A stretch of 64,000 nucleotides of DNA from Martinezella rhizogenes. GTDB taxonomy: Bacteria > Pseudomonadota > Alphaproteobacteria > Rhizobiales > Rhizobiaceae. Position 1 is the first letter of the stretch; every line of letters starts with the position of its first letter. The stretch is from assembly GCF_000799715.1 (NCBI RefSeq), contig NZ_JUHG01000014.1:62001-126000 (forward strand). The letters are read 5' to 3'. This document shows, in pieces, positions 1-8,167 of this stretch. The notes under the pieces are model-generated. The model was not told where the DNA came from. It did no database searches and saw nothing but the letters and a program-made list of their open reading frames with translations. Position numbers and translations under genes: made by a program.

Positions 1-777
1 AACTATATCCGCTTCGATTTCGGCGAGAGCTTTTTCCGCAATACCTCGGTGATCGATCTCATCGGGCAGAAGCTGCCGGTGTCGATCTCGCTCGGTATCT
101 GGATCCTGATCTTCTCCTACGCCATCTCGATCCCGCTCGGCATCCGCAAGGCGATCCAGGACGGATCGACCTTCGATGTCTGGACCTCCGGCGTCATCAT
201 CGTCGGCTATGCGGTCCCAAGCTTCCTGTTCGGCATCATGCTGATCGTGCTCTTCGCCGGCGGCTCCTTCTTCGACTGGTTTCCGCTGCGCGGCCTCGTG
301 TCGGATAATTTCGCCGATCTCAACTGGTGGCAGAAGATCCTCGATTACCTCTGGCATCTCGTCCTGCCGCTGATCTCGCTGTCGCTTGCTGCTTTCGCCA
401 CCACGACGCTGCTCACCAAGAATTCCTTCATCGAGGAAATCAAGAAGCAATATGTCATCACCGCTCGCGCCAAGGGCCTGAGCGAGCGGCGGGTGCTCTA
501 CGGCCACGTCTTTCGCAACGCCATGCTCATTGTCATCGCCGGCTTTCCCGGCGCCTTCATTTCCGCTTTCTTCACCGGTTCGCTGCTGATCGAGAACATC
601 TTCTCGCTCGATGGCCTCGGCCGCTTAAGCTATCTCTCCGTCGTCCAGCGCGACTATCCGATCGTCTTCGCGACGCTCTTCATTTTCTCGCTGCTCGGCC
701 TGTTCGTCAGCCTGATCTCGGACCTGATCTACACCTGGATCGACCCGCGCATCGATTTCGAGCGGAGGGACGTTTGA
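1..777 (+). CDS. yejB: Yej-type ABC peptide transporter permease YejB (5' truncated by window)
   Basis: Inner-membrane permease of the YejABEF oligopeptide/microcin C-type importer. The reading frame is open from base 1, so the N-terminus lies outside the window; 258 residues remain. Several hydrophobic helices are visible, and the EAA-type loop that contacts the ATPase is at about residues 150-180 (ITARAKGLSERR, then HVFRNA). The stop overlaps the next gene start by one base (TGATG), as expected for a translationally coupled operon. Assignment to YejB rather than a generic DppB permease rests on the following genes: YejE with its long periplasmic insert and the two-domain YejF. The periplasmic binding protein YejA is expected just upstream. 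Confidence 0.93.
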   Translation, partial: NYIRFDFGESFFRNTSVIDLIGQKLPVSISLGIWILIFSYAISIPLGIRKAIQDGSTFDVWTSGVIIVGYAVPSFLFGIMLIVLFAGGSFFDWFPLRGLVSDNFADLNWWQKILDYLWHLVLPLISLSLAAFATTTLLTKNSFIEEIKKQYVITARAKGLSERRVLYGHVFRNAMLIVIAGFPGAFISAFFTGSLLIENIFSLDGLGRLSYLSVVQRDYPIVFATLFIFSLLGLFVSLISDLIYTWIDPRIDFERRDV

Positions 778-1928
778 TGGACGCAGCGAACAACGCTCCG
801 CCTGTAACGGTCAAGCCGCCACGCAAGGGCCTCTTCTCGCCGACGAACATTCGCCGCTGGCAGAATTTCAAGGCGAACCGCCGTGGCTACTGGTCCCTCT
901 GGCTGTTCCTGATCCTGTTCTTCTTCAGCCTAGGGGCGGAATTCATCGCCAACGACCGGCCGATCCTCGTCTCTTACAAGGGCGAAATGCTGGTGCCGGT
1001 CCTGGTCGATTATCCCGAGGAGAAGTTCGGCGGCTTTCTGGCCCAGACGGATTATCGCTCCGGGGATATCGAGGACGAGATCAACGCCAATGGCTGGATG
1101 ATCTGGCCGCCGATCCACTATTCCTACCAGACCGCCAACTCCAATCTGCCGCAGGGCTCATCGGCCCCGACCGCGCCCTTCTGGCTGATGAGCAAGGAAC
1201 AGCGCTGCTCAGGCTATGCCCAGGGCGTCAATGACCCGAACTGCACCTGGAGCAATCTCAACTGGCTCGGCACGGATGACCAGGCGCGCGATGTCTTCGC
1301 GCGCATGATCTACGGCTTCCGTATCTCCGTGCTGTTCGGCCTGGCGCTGACCATCTGCTCGGCGATCGTTGGTGTTGCCGCCGGCGCCGTCCAGGGCTAT
1401 TTCGGCGGCTGGACGGACCTTCTTCTCCAGCGTTTCATCGAGATCTGGTCGTCGATGCCGGTACTCTATATCCTTTTGATCATTGCCTCGGTGCTGCCGC
1501 CCGGATTCTTCATCCTCCTCGGCATATTGCTGCTGTTTTCCTGGGTGGGTCTCGTCGGCGTCGTGCGCGCCGAATTCCTGCGGGCGCGCAATTTCGAGTA
1601 TGTGCGCGCCGCCCGCGCCCTCGGCGTCAACAATATTACCATCATGTATCGCCACCTGCTGCCCAATGCCATGGTCGCGACCCTGACCTTCGTGCCCTTC
1701 ATCCTCTCCGGCTCGATCACGACGCTGACCTCGCTGGATTTCCTCGGCTTCGGCATGCCACCCGGCTCGCCGTCGCTGGGTGAAATGATCGCACAGGGCA
1801 AGTCCAACCTGCAGGCCCCGTGGCTCGGCCTCTCCGCCTTCTTCACCATGTCGATCATGCTGTCGCTGTTGATCTTCGTCGGCGAAGCCGTGCGCGATGC
1901 GTTCGATCCGAGGAAGACGTTCCGATGA
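777..1928 (+). CDS. yejE: Yej-type ABC peptide transporter permease YejE
   Basis: Second membrane permease of the Yej importer, 383 aa. It has a cytoplasmic N-tail, TM1 at about residues 38-56, a long extracytoplasmic segment (about 57-180, with PPIHYSYQTANSNLP and LGTDDQARD) that is characteristic of YejE compared with ordinary DppC proteins, then a five-helix permease domain from about residue 183. The EAA loop is at about 273-295 (YVRAARALGVNN, YRHLLPNA). The ATG overlaps the yejB stop and the TGA overlaps the yejF ATG, so all three are one transcript. The upstream in-frame extension into yejB has no coding support. Confidence 0.95.
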   Translation: MDAANNAPPVTVKPPRKGLFSPTNIRRWQNFKANRRGYWSLWLFLILFFFSLGAEFIANDRPILVSYKGEMLVPVLVDYPEEKFGGFLAQTDYRSGDIEDEINANGWMIWPPIHYSYQTANSNLPQGSSAPTAPFWLMSKEQRCSGYAQGVNDPNCTWSNLNWLGTDDQARDVFARMIYGFRISVLFGLALTICSAIVGVAAGAVQGYFGGWTDLLLQRFIEIWSSMPVLYILLIIASVLPPGFFILLGILLLFSWVGLVGVVRAEFLRARNFEYVRAARALGVNNITIMYRHLLPNAMVATLTFVPFILSGSITTLTSLDFLGFGMPPGSPSLGEMIAQGKSNLQAPWLGLSAFFTMSIMLSLLIFVGEAVRDAFDPRKTFR

Positions 1929-3562
1929 GCGATAATTCGACCCCATTGCTGTCCGTCCGCAATCTCTCCGTCGCCTTTCATCAGGGCGGCCGGACCTCGA
2001 CCGCCGTCGACGGCATCTCGTTTGATATCCATAAGGGCGAAGTGCTGGCGCTGGTCGGCGAGAGCGGTTCCGGCAAGTCGGTCTCGGCCAATTCGATCCT
2101 GAAGCTGCTGCCCTATCCGTCCGCGAGCCACCCCTCGGGCGAAATCCTCTTCAAGGGCAAGGACCTGTTGAAGGCATCGGACAATGAGTTGCGCGCCGTG
2201 CGCGGCAACGACATCACGATGATCTTCCAGGAGCCGATGACCTCGCTCAATCCGCTTCATTCGATCGAAAAGCAGATCATGGAAATCCTGGCGCTGCACC
2301 AGGGCGTGGTCGGCCAGGAGGCTCGTCGCCGCACGCTCGAGCTTCTCAACCAGGTCGGCATTCGCGAGCCGGAAAAACGCCTGAAAGCCTATCCGCATGA
2401 ACTGTCCGGCGGTCAGCGCCAGCGCGTGATGATCGCCATGGCGCTCGCCAACCGGCCGGAACTCCTGATCGCCGACGAGCCGACCACGGCGCTCGACGTG
2501 ACGGTGCAGGCGCAGATCCTCGAACTGCTGCGGGATCTCAAGGGCGTGCACGGCATGTCGATGCTGTTCATCACCCATGATCTCGGCATCGTCCGTAAAT
2601 TCGCCGACCGCGTCTGCGTCATGACCAAGGGCAAGATTGTCGAGACCGGCACGGTCGAGGAGGTCTTCACCAACCCGCAGCACGACTATACCCGCCATCT
2701 GCTCGCCGCCGAGCCGCGCGGCGAGCCGCCGGTCAGCGACACCAGCAAGCCCGTGGTCATGGAAGGCTCCGACATCAAGGTCTGGTTCCCGATCAAGGCC
2801 GGGCTGATGCGCAAGGTGGTCGACCATGTGAAGGCGGTCGACGGCATCGATCTGAAGCTTCGCGCCGGCCAGACGCTCGGCGTCGTCGGCGAGAGCGGCT
2901 CCGGCAAGACGACGCTCGGCCTGGCGCTTGCCCGGCTGATCTCGTCCAAGGGCCGCATCGCCTTCGTCGGCAAGGATATTGCCGATTATTCGTTCAAGGA
3001 GATGCGGCCGCTGCGCCGCCAGCTGCAGGTCGTCTTCCAGGACCCCTATGGATCGCTCAGCCCGCGCATGTCGGTCGGTGACATCATCGCCGAGGGGCTG
3101 AAGGTGCATGAGCCATCCCTGTCGGCGGAAGAGCGTGACCAGCGCGTCTGCTGGGCGCTGGAGGAGGTCGGCCTCGATCCTCTGACCCGCTGGCGTTTCC
3201 CGCATGAATTTTCCGGCGGCCAGCGCCAGCGCATCGCCATTGCCCGCGCCATGGTGCTGAAGCCGCGCTTCGTCATGCTGGACGAGCCGACATCGGCGCT
3301 CGACATGAGCGTGCAGGCCCAGGTCGTCGATCTCCTGCGCGACCTGCAGCAGCGTCATGACCTTGCCTATCTCTTTATCAGCCACGACTTGAAGGTGGTG
3401 AAGGCGCTCGCCAACGACCTGATCGTCATGCGCTTCGGCAAGGTGGTGGAGCAGGGTCCGTCGGCGGATATTTTCCGCGCGCCGCAAGAGGATTACACCA
3501 AGGCGCTTCTCGCCGCCGCTTTCAACATCGAGGCCGTGCCCACCGCCGCCATCCAGCAATAG
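1925..3562 (+). CDS. yejF: Yej-type ABC transporter ATP-binding protein YejF (tandem ATPases)
   Basis: Cytoplasmic ATPase that powers the YejBE permease pair; both nucleotide-binding domains are fused in one 545-residue chain. Domain 1: Walker A GESGSGKS (45-52), signature LSGGQRQR (160-167), Walker B LLIADEP (180-186). Domain 2: Walker A GESGSGKT (322-329), signature FSGGQRQR (429-436), Walker B FVMLDEP (449-455). Each domain keeps the H-loop (ITHD, ISHD). The oligopeptide-transporter C-terminal signature (HDYTRHLLAAEP) follows domain 1. The start overlaps yejE in an ATGA; the longer in-frame extension upstream is a shadow inside yejE. Confidence 0.96.
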   Translation: MSDNSTPLLSVRNLSVAFHQGGRTSTAVDGISFDIHKGEVLALVGESGSGKSVSANSILKLLPYPSASHPSGEILFKGKDLLKASDNELRAVRGNDITMIFQEPMTSLNPLHSIEKQIMEILALHQGVVGQEARRRTLELLNQVGIREPEKRLKAYPHELSGGQRQRVMIAMALANRPELLIADEPTTALDVTVQAQILELLRDLKGVHGMSMLFITHDLGIVRKFADRVCVMTKGKIVETGTVEEVFTNPQHDYTRHLLAAEPRGEPPVSDTSKPVVMEGSDIKVWFPIKAGLMRKVVDHVKAVDGIDLKLRAGQTLGVVGESGSGKTTLGLALARLISSKGRIAFVGKDIADYSFKEMRPLRRQLQVVFQDPYGSLSPRMSVGDIIAEGLKVHEPSLSAEERDQRVCWALEEVGLDPLTRWRFPHEFSGGQRQRIAIARAMVLKPRFVMLDEPTSALDMSVQAQVVDLLRDLQQRHDLAYLFISHDLKVVKALANDLIVMRFGKVVEQGPSADIFRAPQEDYTKALLAAAFNIEAVPTAAIQQ

Positions 3563-3573
3563 AGACAAGCGCC

Positions 3574-4533
3574 ATGTCGATCAAAAGTCCCGTTCTCGTC
3601 GATCTCAAGTTCAATCCGGAGAGCGTTGCCAAGGTCCTCAAGACCTCGTTTAGCGATCGCGGCAGCATCAATCTTGCCGATCCTGCCACCAAGGGCCTGG
3701 ATCTGAGCCATGTCGACTATGCACTTCTGTGGAAGCCGGATGCCGATCTCTATCAGCGTGCGCCCAACCTCAAGATCATCTTCTCCGGCGGCGCCGGAGT
3801 CGATTCCCTGATCACTGCCGCCACTCCGCGAGATATTCCTATCGTTCGCTTCGTCGATCGCAGCCTGACGGTGCGCATGTCGGAATGGGTCGTGCTGCAA
3901 TGCCTGATGCATCTGCGCAATGTCTGCGGTCACTTCAGGCACCAGCGTAAACACGTCTGGGGCCGGCCGGCGGGGCTTGAGGCGCGCGATGTCACCATCG
4001 GCGTCATGGGTCTCGGCGTTCTCGGCCTCGATGCCGCCGCCAAGCTCAAGGTCATGGGCTTCGACGTCATCGGCTGGTCGCGGCAGAAGAAGCATATCGA
4101 CGGCATGGAAACCTTCGACGCCAGCGAGCTCGATGCCTTTCTCGCAAAAACCGATATTCTCGTCGGCTTGCTGCCGCTGACGCCGGAAACAACCGGGCTC
4201 TACAACGCCTCGCTGTTTTCGAAGCTTCGTCGCAATGGTGCGCTGGGCAAGCCGGTGTTCATCAATGCTGGGCGCGGCAAGAGCCAGGTCCAGGCCGATA
4301 TCGTCTCGGCAATCGAGGCCGGCATCCTCGGCGGCGCGTCGCTCGATGTCTTCGAGGTTGAGCCGCTGCCGGCCGACGACCCGCTCTGGGACCTGGAGAA
4401 TGTCGTCATCACCCCGCATGACGCGGCGGTCTCGGAAGAATATTCGCTGATGCGGCATGTCGAGGAGCAGATCGCCCGTTTCGAAAGCGGCGAGCCGCTG
4501 CAATATCAGGTGGACCGCAGCCTAGGCTATTGA
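3574..4533 (+). CDS. ghrA: Glyoxylate/hydroxypyruvate reductase A-like 2-hydroxyacid dehydrogenase
   Basis: NAD(P)H-dependent D-2-hydroxyacid dehydrogenase, expected to reduce glyoxylate or hydroxypyruvate in the cytosol; 319 aa, usual length for the GhrA subfamily. Rossmann motif GLGVLG at 146-151; catalytic Arg234 in NAGRG, Glu263 in EVEPLP and His282 in PHDAAVS form the expected triad. It begins 11 bases after yejF and may be the last gene of that operon, although the enzyme has no obvious link with peptide import; one guess is that imported substrates yield 2-oxoacids. The exact substrate cannot be read from sequence. Confidence 0.85.
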   Translation: MSIKSPVLVDLKFNPESVAKVLKTSFSDRGSINLADPATKGLDLSHVDYALLWKPDADLYQRAPNLKIIFSGGAGVDSLITAATPRDIPIVRFVDRSLTVRMSEWVVLQCLMHLRNVCGHFRHQRKHVWGRPAGLEARDVTIGVMGLGVLGLDAAAKLKVMGFDVIGWSRQKKHIDGMETFDASELDAFLAKTDILVGLLPLTPETTGLYNASLFSKLRRNGALGKPVFINAGRGKSQVQADIVSAIEAGILGGASLDVFEVEPLPADDPLWDLENVVITPHDAAVSEEYSLMRHVEEQIARFESGEPLQYQVDRSLGY

Positions 4534-4728
4534 TCGAGGCCGTCGAAATAGCTGAAAACTTAGGCATGCATTGCCGGTAAAGCGCAGCCGCGTGTCCAAA
4601 TGATTATCAATTTTGCTTCAGTGACTGGACTTTCCCTCAACTTTTTTTGATAAGATTAGAACTGTATCCGCCCGCCGGCCTGTGTGGCCGCGGCGTGAGG
4701 TGGGCGCAGGGAGACGGGCAGGAACGAC
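4534..4728. other. Intergenic region ghrA-pncB
   Basis: These 195 bases hold no supported gene. The middle is AT-rich (around 4600-4660) and probably contains the pncB promoter, but I could not fix a convincing -35/-10 pair. A purine-rich ribosome-binding site (GCAGGAACGAC) directly precedes the pncB ATG. Confidence 0.4.
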
Positions 4729-6033
4729 ATGACGAAGACCGATATTGCCGCCCGTGTCTATAACCATACCTGGAAGCTCGACCCGATCGTCCGCAGCCTG
4801 ATCGATACGGATTTCTATAAGCTCCTGATGCTGCAGATGATCTGGAAGCTCTATCCGGATGTCGATGCCACCTTCTCCCTGATCAATCGCACCAAGAGCG
4901 TCCGGCTCGCCGAGGTGATCGACGAGAAGGAATTGCGCGAGCAGCTCGACCACGCCCGCACGCTCCGGCTTTCGAAGAAGGAGATGATCTGGCTGGCGGG
5001 TAACAGCTTCTACGGTCGCGCCCAGATCTTCGAGCCGGAATTCCTCACCTGGCTGTCGAATTTCCAGCTTCCGGAATACGAGCTGTCGAAGCGTGATGGC
5101 CAGTATGTTCTCGACTTCCACGGCTCGTGGAAAGAAACGAGCATGTGGGAAATTCCCGCACTCGCCATCATCAACGAGCTTCGTTCGCGCACGGCGCTGA
5201 AGGCGCTCGGTCCTTTCACGCTCGATGTCCTCTATGCACGCGCCAAGGCGAAGATGTGGGAGAAGGTCGAGCGTCTCAGGGAATTGCCCGACCTGCACAT
5301 TTCCGATTTTGGCACGCGTCGCCGTCATAGCTTCCTTTGGCAGCGCTGGTGCGTTGAGGCGCTGAAGGAAGGTGTGCCCCACGCTTTCACCGGCACGAGC
5401 AACGTGCTGCTCGCGATGGATTCCGATCTCGAAGCCGTCGGCACCAATGCGCACGAGCTGCCGATGGTGGCAGCGGCCCTTGCGAAGACCGACGAGGAAC
5501 TTGGCAAGGCGCCCTACAAGGTGCTGCGCGACTGGAACCGCCTCTATGGCGGCAACCTGCTGGTGGTCCTGCCCGATGCTTTCGGCACGGCCTCCTTTCT
5601 GCGCAACGCCCCGGAATGGGTCGCCGACTGGACCGGCTTCCGTCCGGACAGCGCCCCGCCGATCGAAGGCGGCGAGAAGATCATCGACTGGTGGAAGAAG
5701 ATGGGCCGTGACCCGCGCCAGAAGCTGCTGATCTTTTCCGACGGTCTCGACGTCGACGCGATCATCGCCACCTACAAGCATTTCGAAGGCCGTGTACGCA
5801 TGGGCTTTGGCTGGGGCACCAACCTCACCAACGACTTTGCCGGCTGCGCCCCAACCGAGATCCACGGCCTCAACCCGATCTCGATCGTCTGCAAGGTTAT
5901 CGAAGCCAACGGCCGCCCGGCCGTCAAGCTCTCCGACAATCCGCAGAAAGCGACCGGCGAACCGGCCGAGGTCGAACGCTACCTGAAATTCTTCGGCGCC
6001 GAGGACCGCGTCGATCACGAGGTGGTGGTTTAG
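4729..6033 (+). CDS. pncB: Nicotinate phosphoribosyltransferase
   Basis: Converts nicotinate, PRPP and ATP to nicotinate mononucleotide, the entry step of the Preiss-Handler NAD salvage pathway. 434 aa, full length. N-terminal DTDFYKLLMLQ motif (27-37), the FGTRRRHS motif (194-201) and GTSNVLLAMD followed by GTNAHELP (238-245), whose His242 matches the autophosphorylated histidine of this family. C-terminal FGWGTNLTND phosphate loop is present. The ATG has a good AGGA ribosome-binding site at 5-6 bases. Separate promoter likely, since a 195-base gap precedes it. Confidence 0.96.
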   Translation: MTKTDIAARVYNHTWKLDPIVRSLIDTDFYKLLMLQMIWKLYPDVDATFSLINRTKSVRLAEVIDEKELREQLDHARTLRLSKKEMIWLAGNSFYGRAQIFEPEFLTWLSNFQLPEYELSKRDGQYVLDFHGSWKETSMWEIPALAIINELRSRTALKALGPFTLDVLYARAKAKMWEKVERLRELPDLHISDFGTRRRHSFLWQRWCVEALKEGVPHAFTGTSNVLLAMDSDLEAVGTNAHELPMVAAALAKTDEELGKAPYKVLRDWNRLYGGNLLVVLPDAFGTASFLRNAPEWVADWTGFRPDSAPPIEGGEKIIDWWKKMGRDPRQKLLIFSDGLDVDAIIATYKHFEGRVRMGFGWGTNLTNDFAGCAPTEIHGLNPISIVCKVIEANGRPAVKLSDNPQKATGEPAEVERYLKFFGAEDRVDHEVVV

Positions 6034-6048
6034 CGGCGGTATCCCAAG

Positions 6049-6070
6049 AGAACCAATTTATGGTTCTTTG
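6049..6070 (+). terminator. Possible pncB terminator hairpin
   Basis: Seven-base inverted repeat AGAACCA/TGGTTCT around loop ATTTA, followed by only three T residues, 15 bases after the pncB stop. The stem is AT-balanced and the T-tract short, so this is a weak intrinsic terminator at best. Confidence 0.35.
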
Positions 6071-6215
6071 CATGAGGTCCTTCCGCCTACTGCATCGTCC
6101 GCCCCTCCTGCTTGAACAGCGATCATCTGCCGTTCTCCCAGCAATATTGATCCGGCGAAATAACATAGGGCCCGTCGCTGAGATCGGTGCAGTGCCGCCG
6201 GTCTTCGACAGGAAT

Positions 6216-7121
6216 CTATAGAGACTGCCGCTTCAGCGCCTGAGCAATCTCTTCGACGAAAGCCCGGGTCTTTCCCGGAGCCATTCCTCCGGGCGGCGTC
6301 ACCGCAAACACACCGATATCTTCTTCCGTTGCCCATTCGGGAAGGATGCGTATGAGCTTGCCGCTTGCGAGGTGAGGCGCCGCCAGCCAGTCAGCGGAAA
6401 GGCTTATTCCTGTTCCCGCAATCGAGGCGAGCACGAGCGATTCCGCATTGTTGGCGGTGAGAGGACCGCTTGGGCGGATGGAGACACGCTCATTTCCCAT
6501 CGTCAGCGTCCAGTCGGGCCAGCCTATATGGCCCGTAAAGCCGAGACACGCGTGAGTGCGCAGATCTTCTGGAATCGATGGGCGGCCGTTGCGGGCCACA
6601 TAGTCTGGCGAGGCGACGAGTATGTTCTTGAAAGAATAGATCTTCCTCGCGATGAGCATGCTGTCCCGGATGTTACCGACCCGGATCGCTATATCATATC
6701 CCTCGGCGACAACATCGATGACACGGTCCAGGAATACCGCATCAAGGGTGATCTTGGGATACTTTGCGATGAATGCCGGGAACATCGGCGATATCATTTC
6801 TCGTCCGAACACCACTGGCAGCGATATCTTGAGGGCACCCTGCGGTTCTTTGCTGAATGTCGTAACCTCACGCGCTGCCGTATCGAGTTCCGCCAGTGCC
6901 GCTCGCGTCCGCTGGTAGTAGAAAGCGCCAGCTTCCGTCAGCCTCACGCTGCGCGTGGTGCGGGTGAGAAGGCGAACGCCGAGCCGCTGCTCGAGTTGGT
7001 TCACGCGGCGGGAAACCACTGATGCGTCGCGGCCGAGGCGCTTGCCCGCAGCAGTGAAGCTGCCTGTCTGTGCTGTTGCAGCGAATGCGTTCAGTTCGTC
7101 AAGGCTCGCGCCATCAGGCAA
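6216..7121 (-). CDS. LysR-family transcriptional regulator (CrgA-like)
   Basis: DNA-binding regulator with N-terminal winged helix-turn-helix (about residues 8-65; LDELNAFAATAQTGSFTAAG, then VVSRRVNQLEQRLGVRLL) and a C-terminal ligand-binding domain to about residue 300. Divergent from the SDR gene at 7218, with 96 bases between, so it probably controls that gene and itself. The start is uncertain: the longest frame begins with TTG at 7139; I prefer the TTG at 7121 because AGGGAG lies 8 bases upstream of it. No ATG is in frame near the N-terminus. The inducer is unknown. Confidence 0.88.
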   Translation of the reverse strand: MPDGASLDELNAFAATAQTGSFTAAGKRLGRDASVVSRRVNQLEQRLGVRLLTRTTRSVRLTEAGAFYYQRTRAALAELDTAAREVTTFSKEPQGALKISLPVVFGREMISPMFPAFIAKYPKITLDAVFLDRVIDVVAEGYDIAIRVGNIRDSMLIARKIYSFKNILVASPDYVARNGRPSIPEDLRTHACLGFTGHIGWPDWTLTMGNERVSIRPSGPLTANNAESLVLASIAGTGISLSADWLAAPHLASGKLIRILPEWATEEDIGVFAVTPPGGMAPGKTRAFVEEIAQALKRQSL

Positions 7122-7169
7122 TTCATGCACTCCCTGCAAAGGTTATTTGCTAAATGACATGATTAACCA

Positions 7170-7185
7170 CATCCTTGCAAAGATG
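7170..7185. promoter_or_regulatory. Candidate LysR-type operator in LysR/SDR divergent region
   Basis: CATCCTTGCAAAGATG is a 16-base near-perfect dyad (seven of eight pairs match) lying midway between the LysR gene and the SDR gene at 7218. Position and symmetry fit an operator of the LysR protein; binding is inferred only. Confidence 0.45.
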
Positions 7186-7217
7186 CACAATGCGGCGACT
7201 TAAAATGGAGTTTAGTT

Positions 7218-7871
7218 ATGAAGACCTTTCTGAGCATCGGTTCAGGTCCCGGTATTGGCCTGGCAACAGCAAAGCGGTTCGCCGCCGAGGGTTATCGCAT
7301 CATCCTGACCTCGCGCAATCAAGACAAGCTGGAAGGCCTGTCAGCCACATTGAAACGCAAGGGCTACACAAGTGAGACCGCCACCCTCGACGTGTCCGAC
7401 CCGAACGCCATCAAGGCCCTGATCGAAGGCCTAACCGGGAAGTACGGAACGATCGAGGTGATGCACTACAACGCGGCATCGCTGCGTCAGGCAACAATCG
7501 CAAGTCAGCCGGCTGAGAGCTTCGCCTCGGATCTAGCGATCAACATCGCGGGCGCCATGGTCGCCGTTCAAGCCGTCGCTGGACCGATGGCCAAAGGCGG
7601 CGAAGGGACAATCCTCTTGACCGGCGGCGGCTTCGGCCTGGCGCCCTCTCCCGACTTCATTTCTTTGAGCATCGGCAAAGCTGGCCTTCGCACCCTTGCT
7701 CTCGGCCTCTTCGACACACTGAAAGACAAGGGAATTCACATCGGCGTCGTCAATGTTGCGGCAATGGTTGCGCCGGATTCGCAAACCTCGGTCAATATTG
7801 CCAGCGAATTCTGGGCCCTTCACAACACTAGCAAGGATAAGTGGCTCGCCGAGGTAACCTACTCCGAATAG
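7218..7871 (+). CDS. SDR-fold protein lacking the catalytic tyrosine
   Basis: Short-chain dehydrogenase/reductase family Rossmann protein, 217 aa, a little shorter than classical SDRs (about 250). The cofactor motif GSGPGIG is at 8-14 and the helix-4 Asn109 (NIAG) and Lys154 are kept. The catalytic Tyr position (Lys minus 4) is Leu150 and the usual catalytic Ser region reads TGGGFG, so classical SDR chemistry is doubtful. The C-terminal substrate-loop region is shortened. ATG at 7218 has GGAG 7 bases upstream. Likely controlled by the divergent LysR. It could be an atypical reductase or a NAD(P)-binding regulator. Confidence 0.82.
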   Translation: MKTFLSIGSGPGIGLATAKRFAAEGYRIILTSRNQDKLEGLSATLKRKGYTSETATLDVSDPNAIKALIEGLTGKYGTIEVMHYNAASLRQATIASQPAESFASDLAINIAGAMVAVQAVAGPMAKGGEGTILLTGGGFGLAPSPDFISLSIGKAGLRTLALGLFDTLKDKGIHIGVVNVAAMVAPDSQTSVNIASEFWALHNTSKDKWLAEVTYSE

Positions 7872-8167
7872 CCATCGCGGACGCCAGCACCAAGTTGCAC
7901 GCTATAAAAACGGTTATGTCAAATCTCGCGTAGCAATGTCGCGTGGTTCAATCACGGCCACGGAACTGCCAACACCGGTAATTGTTCATGCGGGCGATCC
8001 GATGATGGATGCTTCAACAGGACGGCTTCCTCGCAAAGCCTAACGTGCCGCCGCCGGCGTGCAATGTCGATCCCAATCGCTTGCAGCAATGGCGTAAGTA
8101 CCTGCTTGTGTGCGCAAAAAAGGCGTATAGTCTGCAAAATTGGCCGGTCAGGGGAAAGGCAGCGCAT

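Noticed and set aside
1466..3568. Long minus-strand open frame (700 codons) across yejE/yejF
   Set aside because: Antisense shadow of yejF and yejE, which have full motif support; the translation is His/Arg/Asp-rich and without any recognisable domain.
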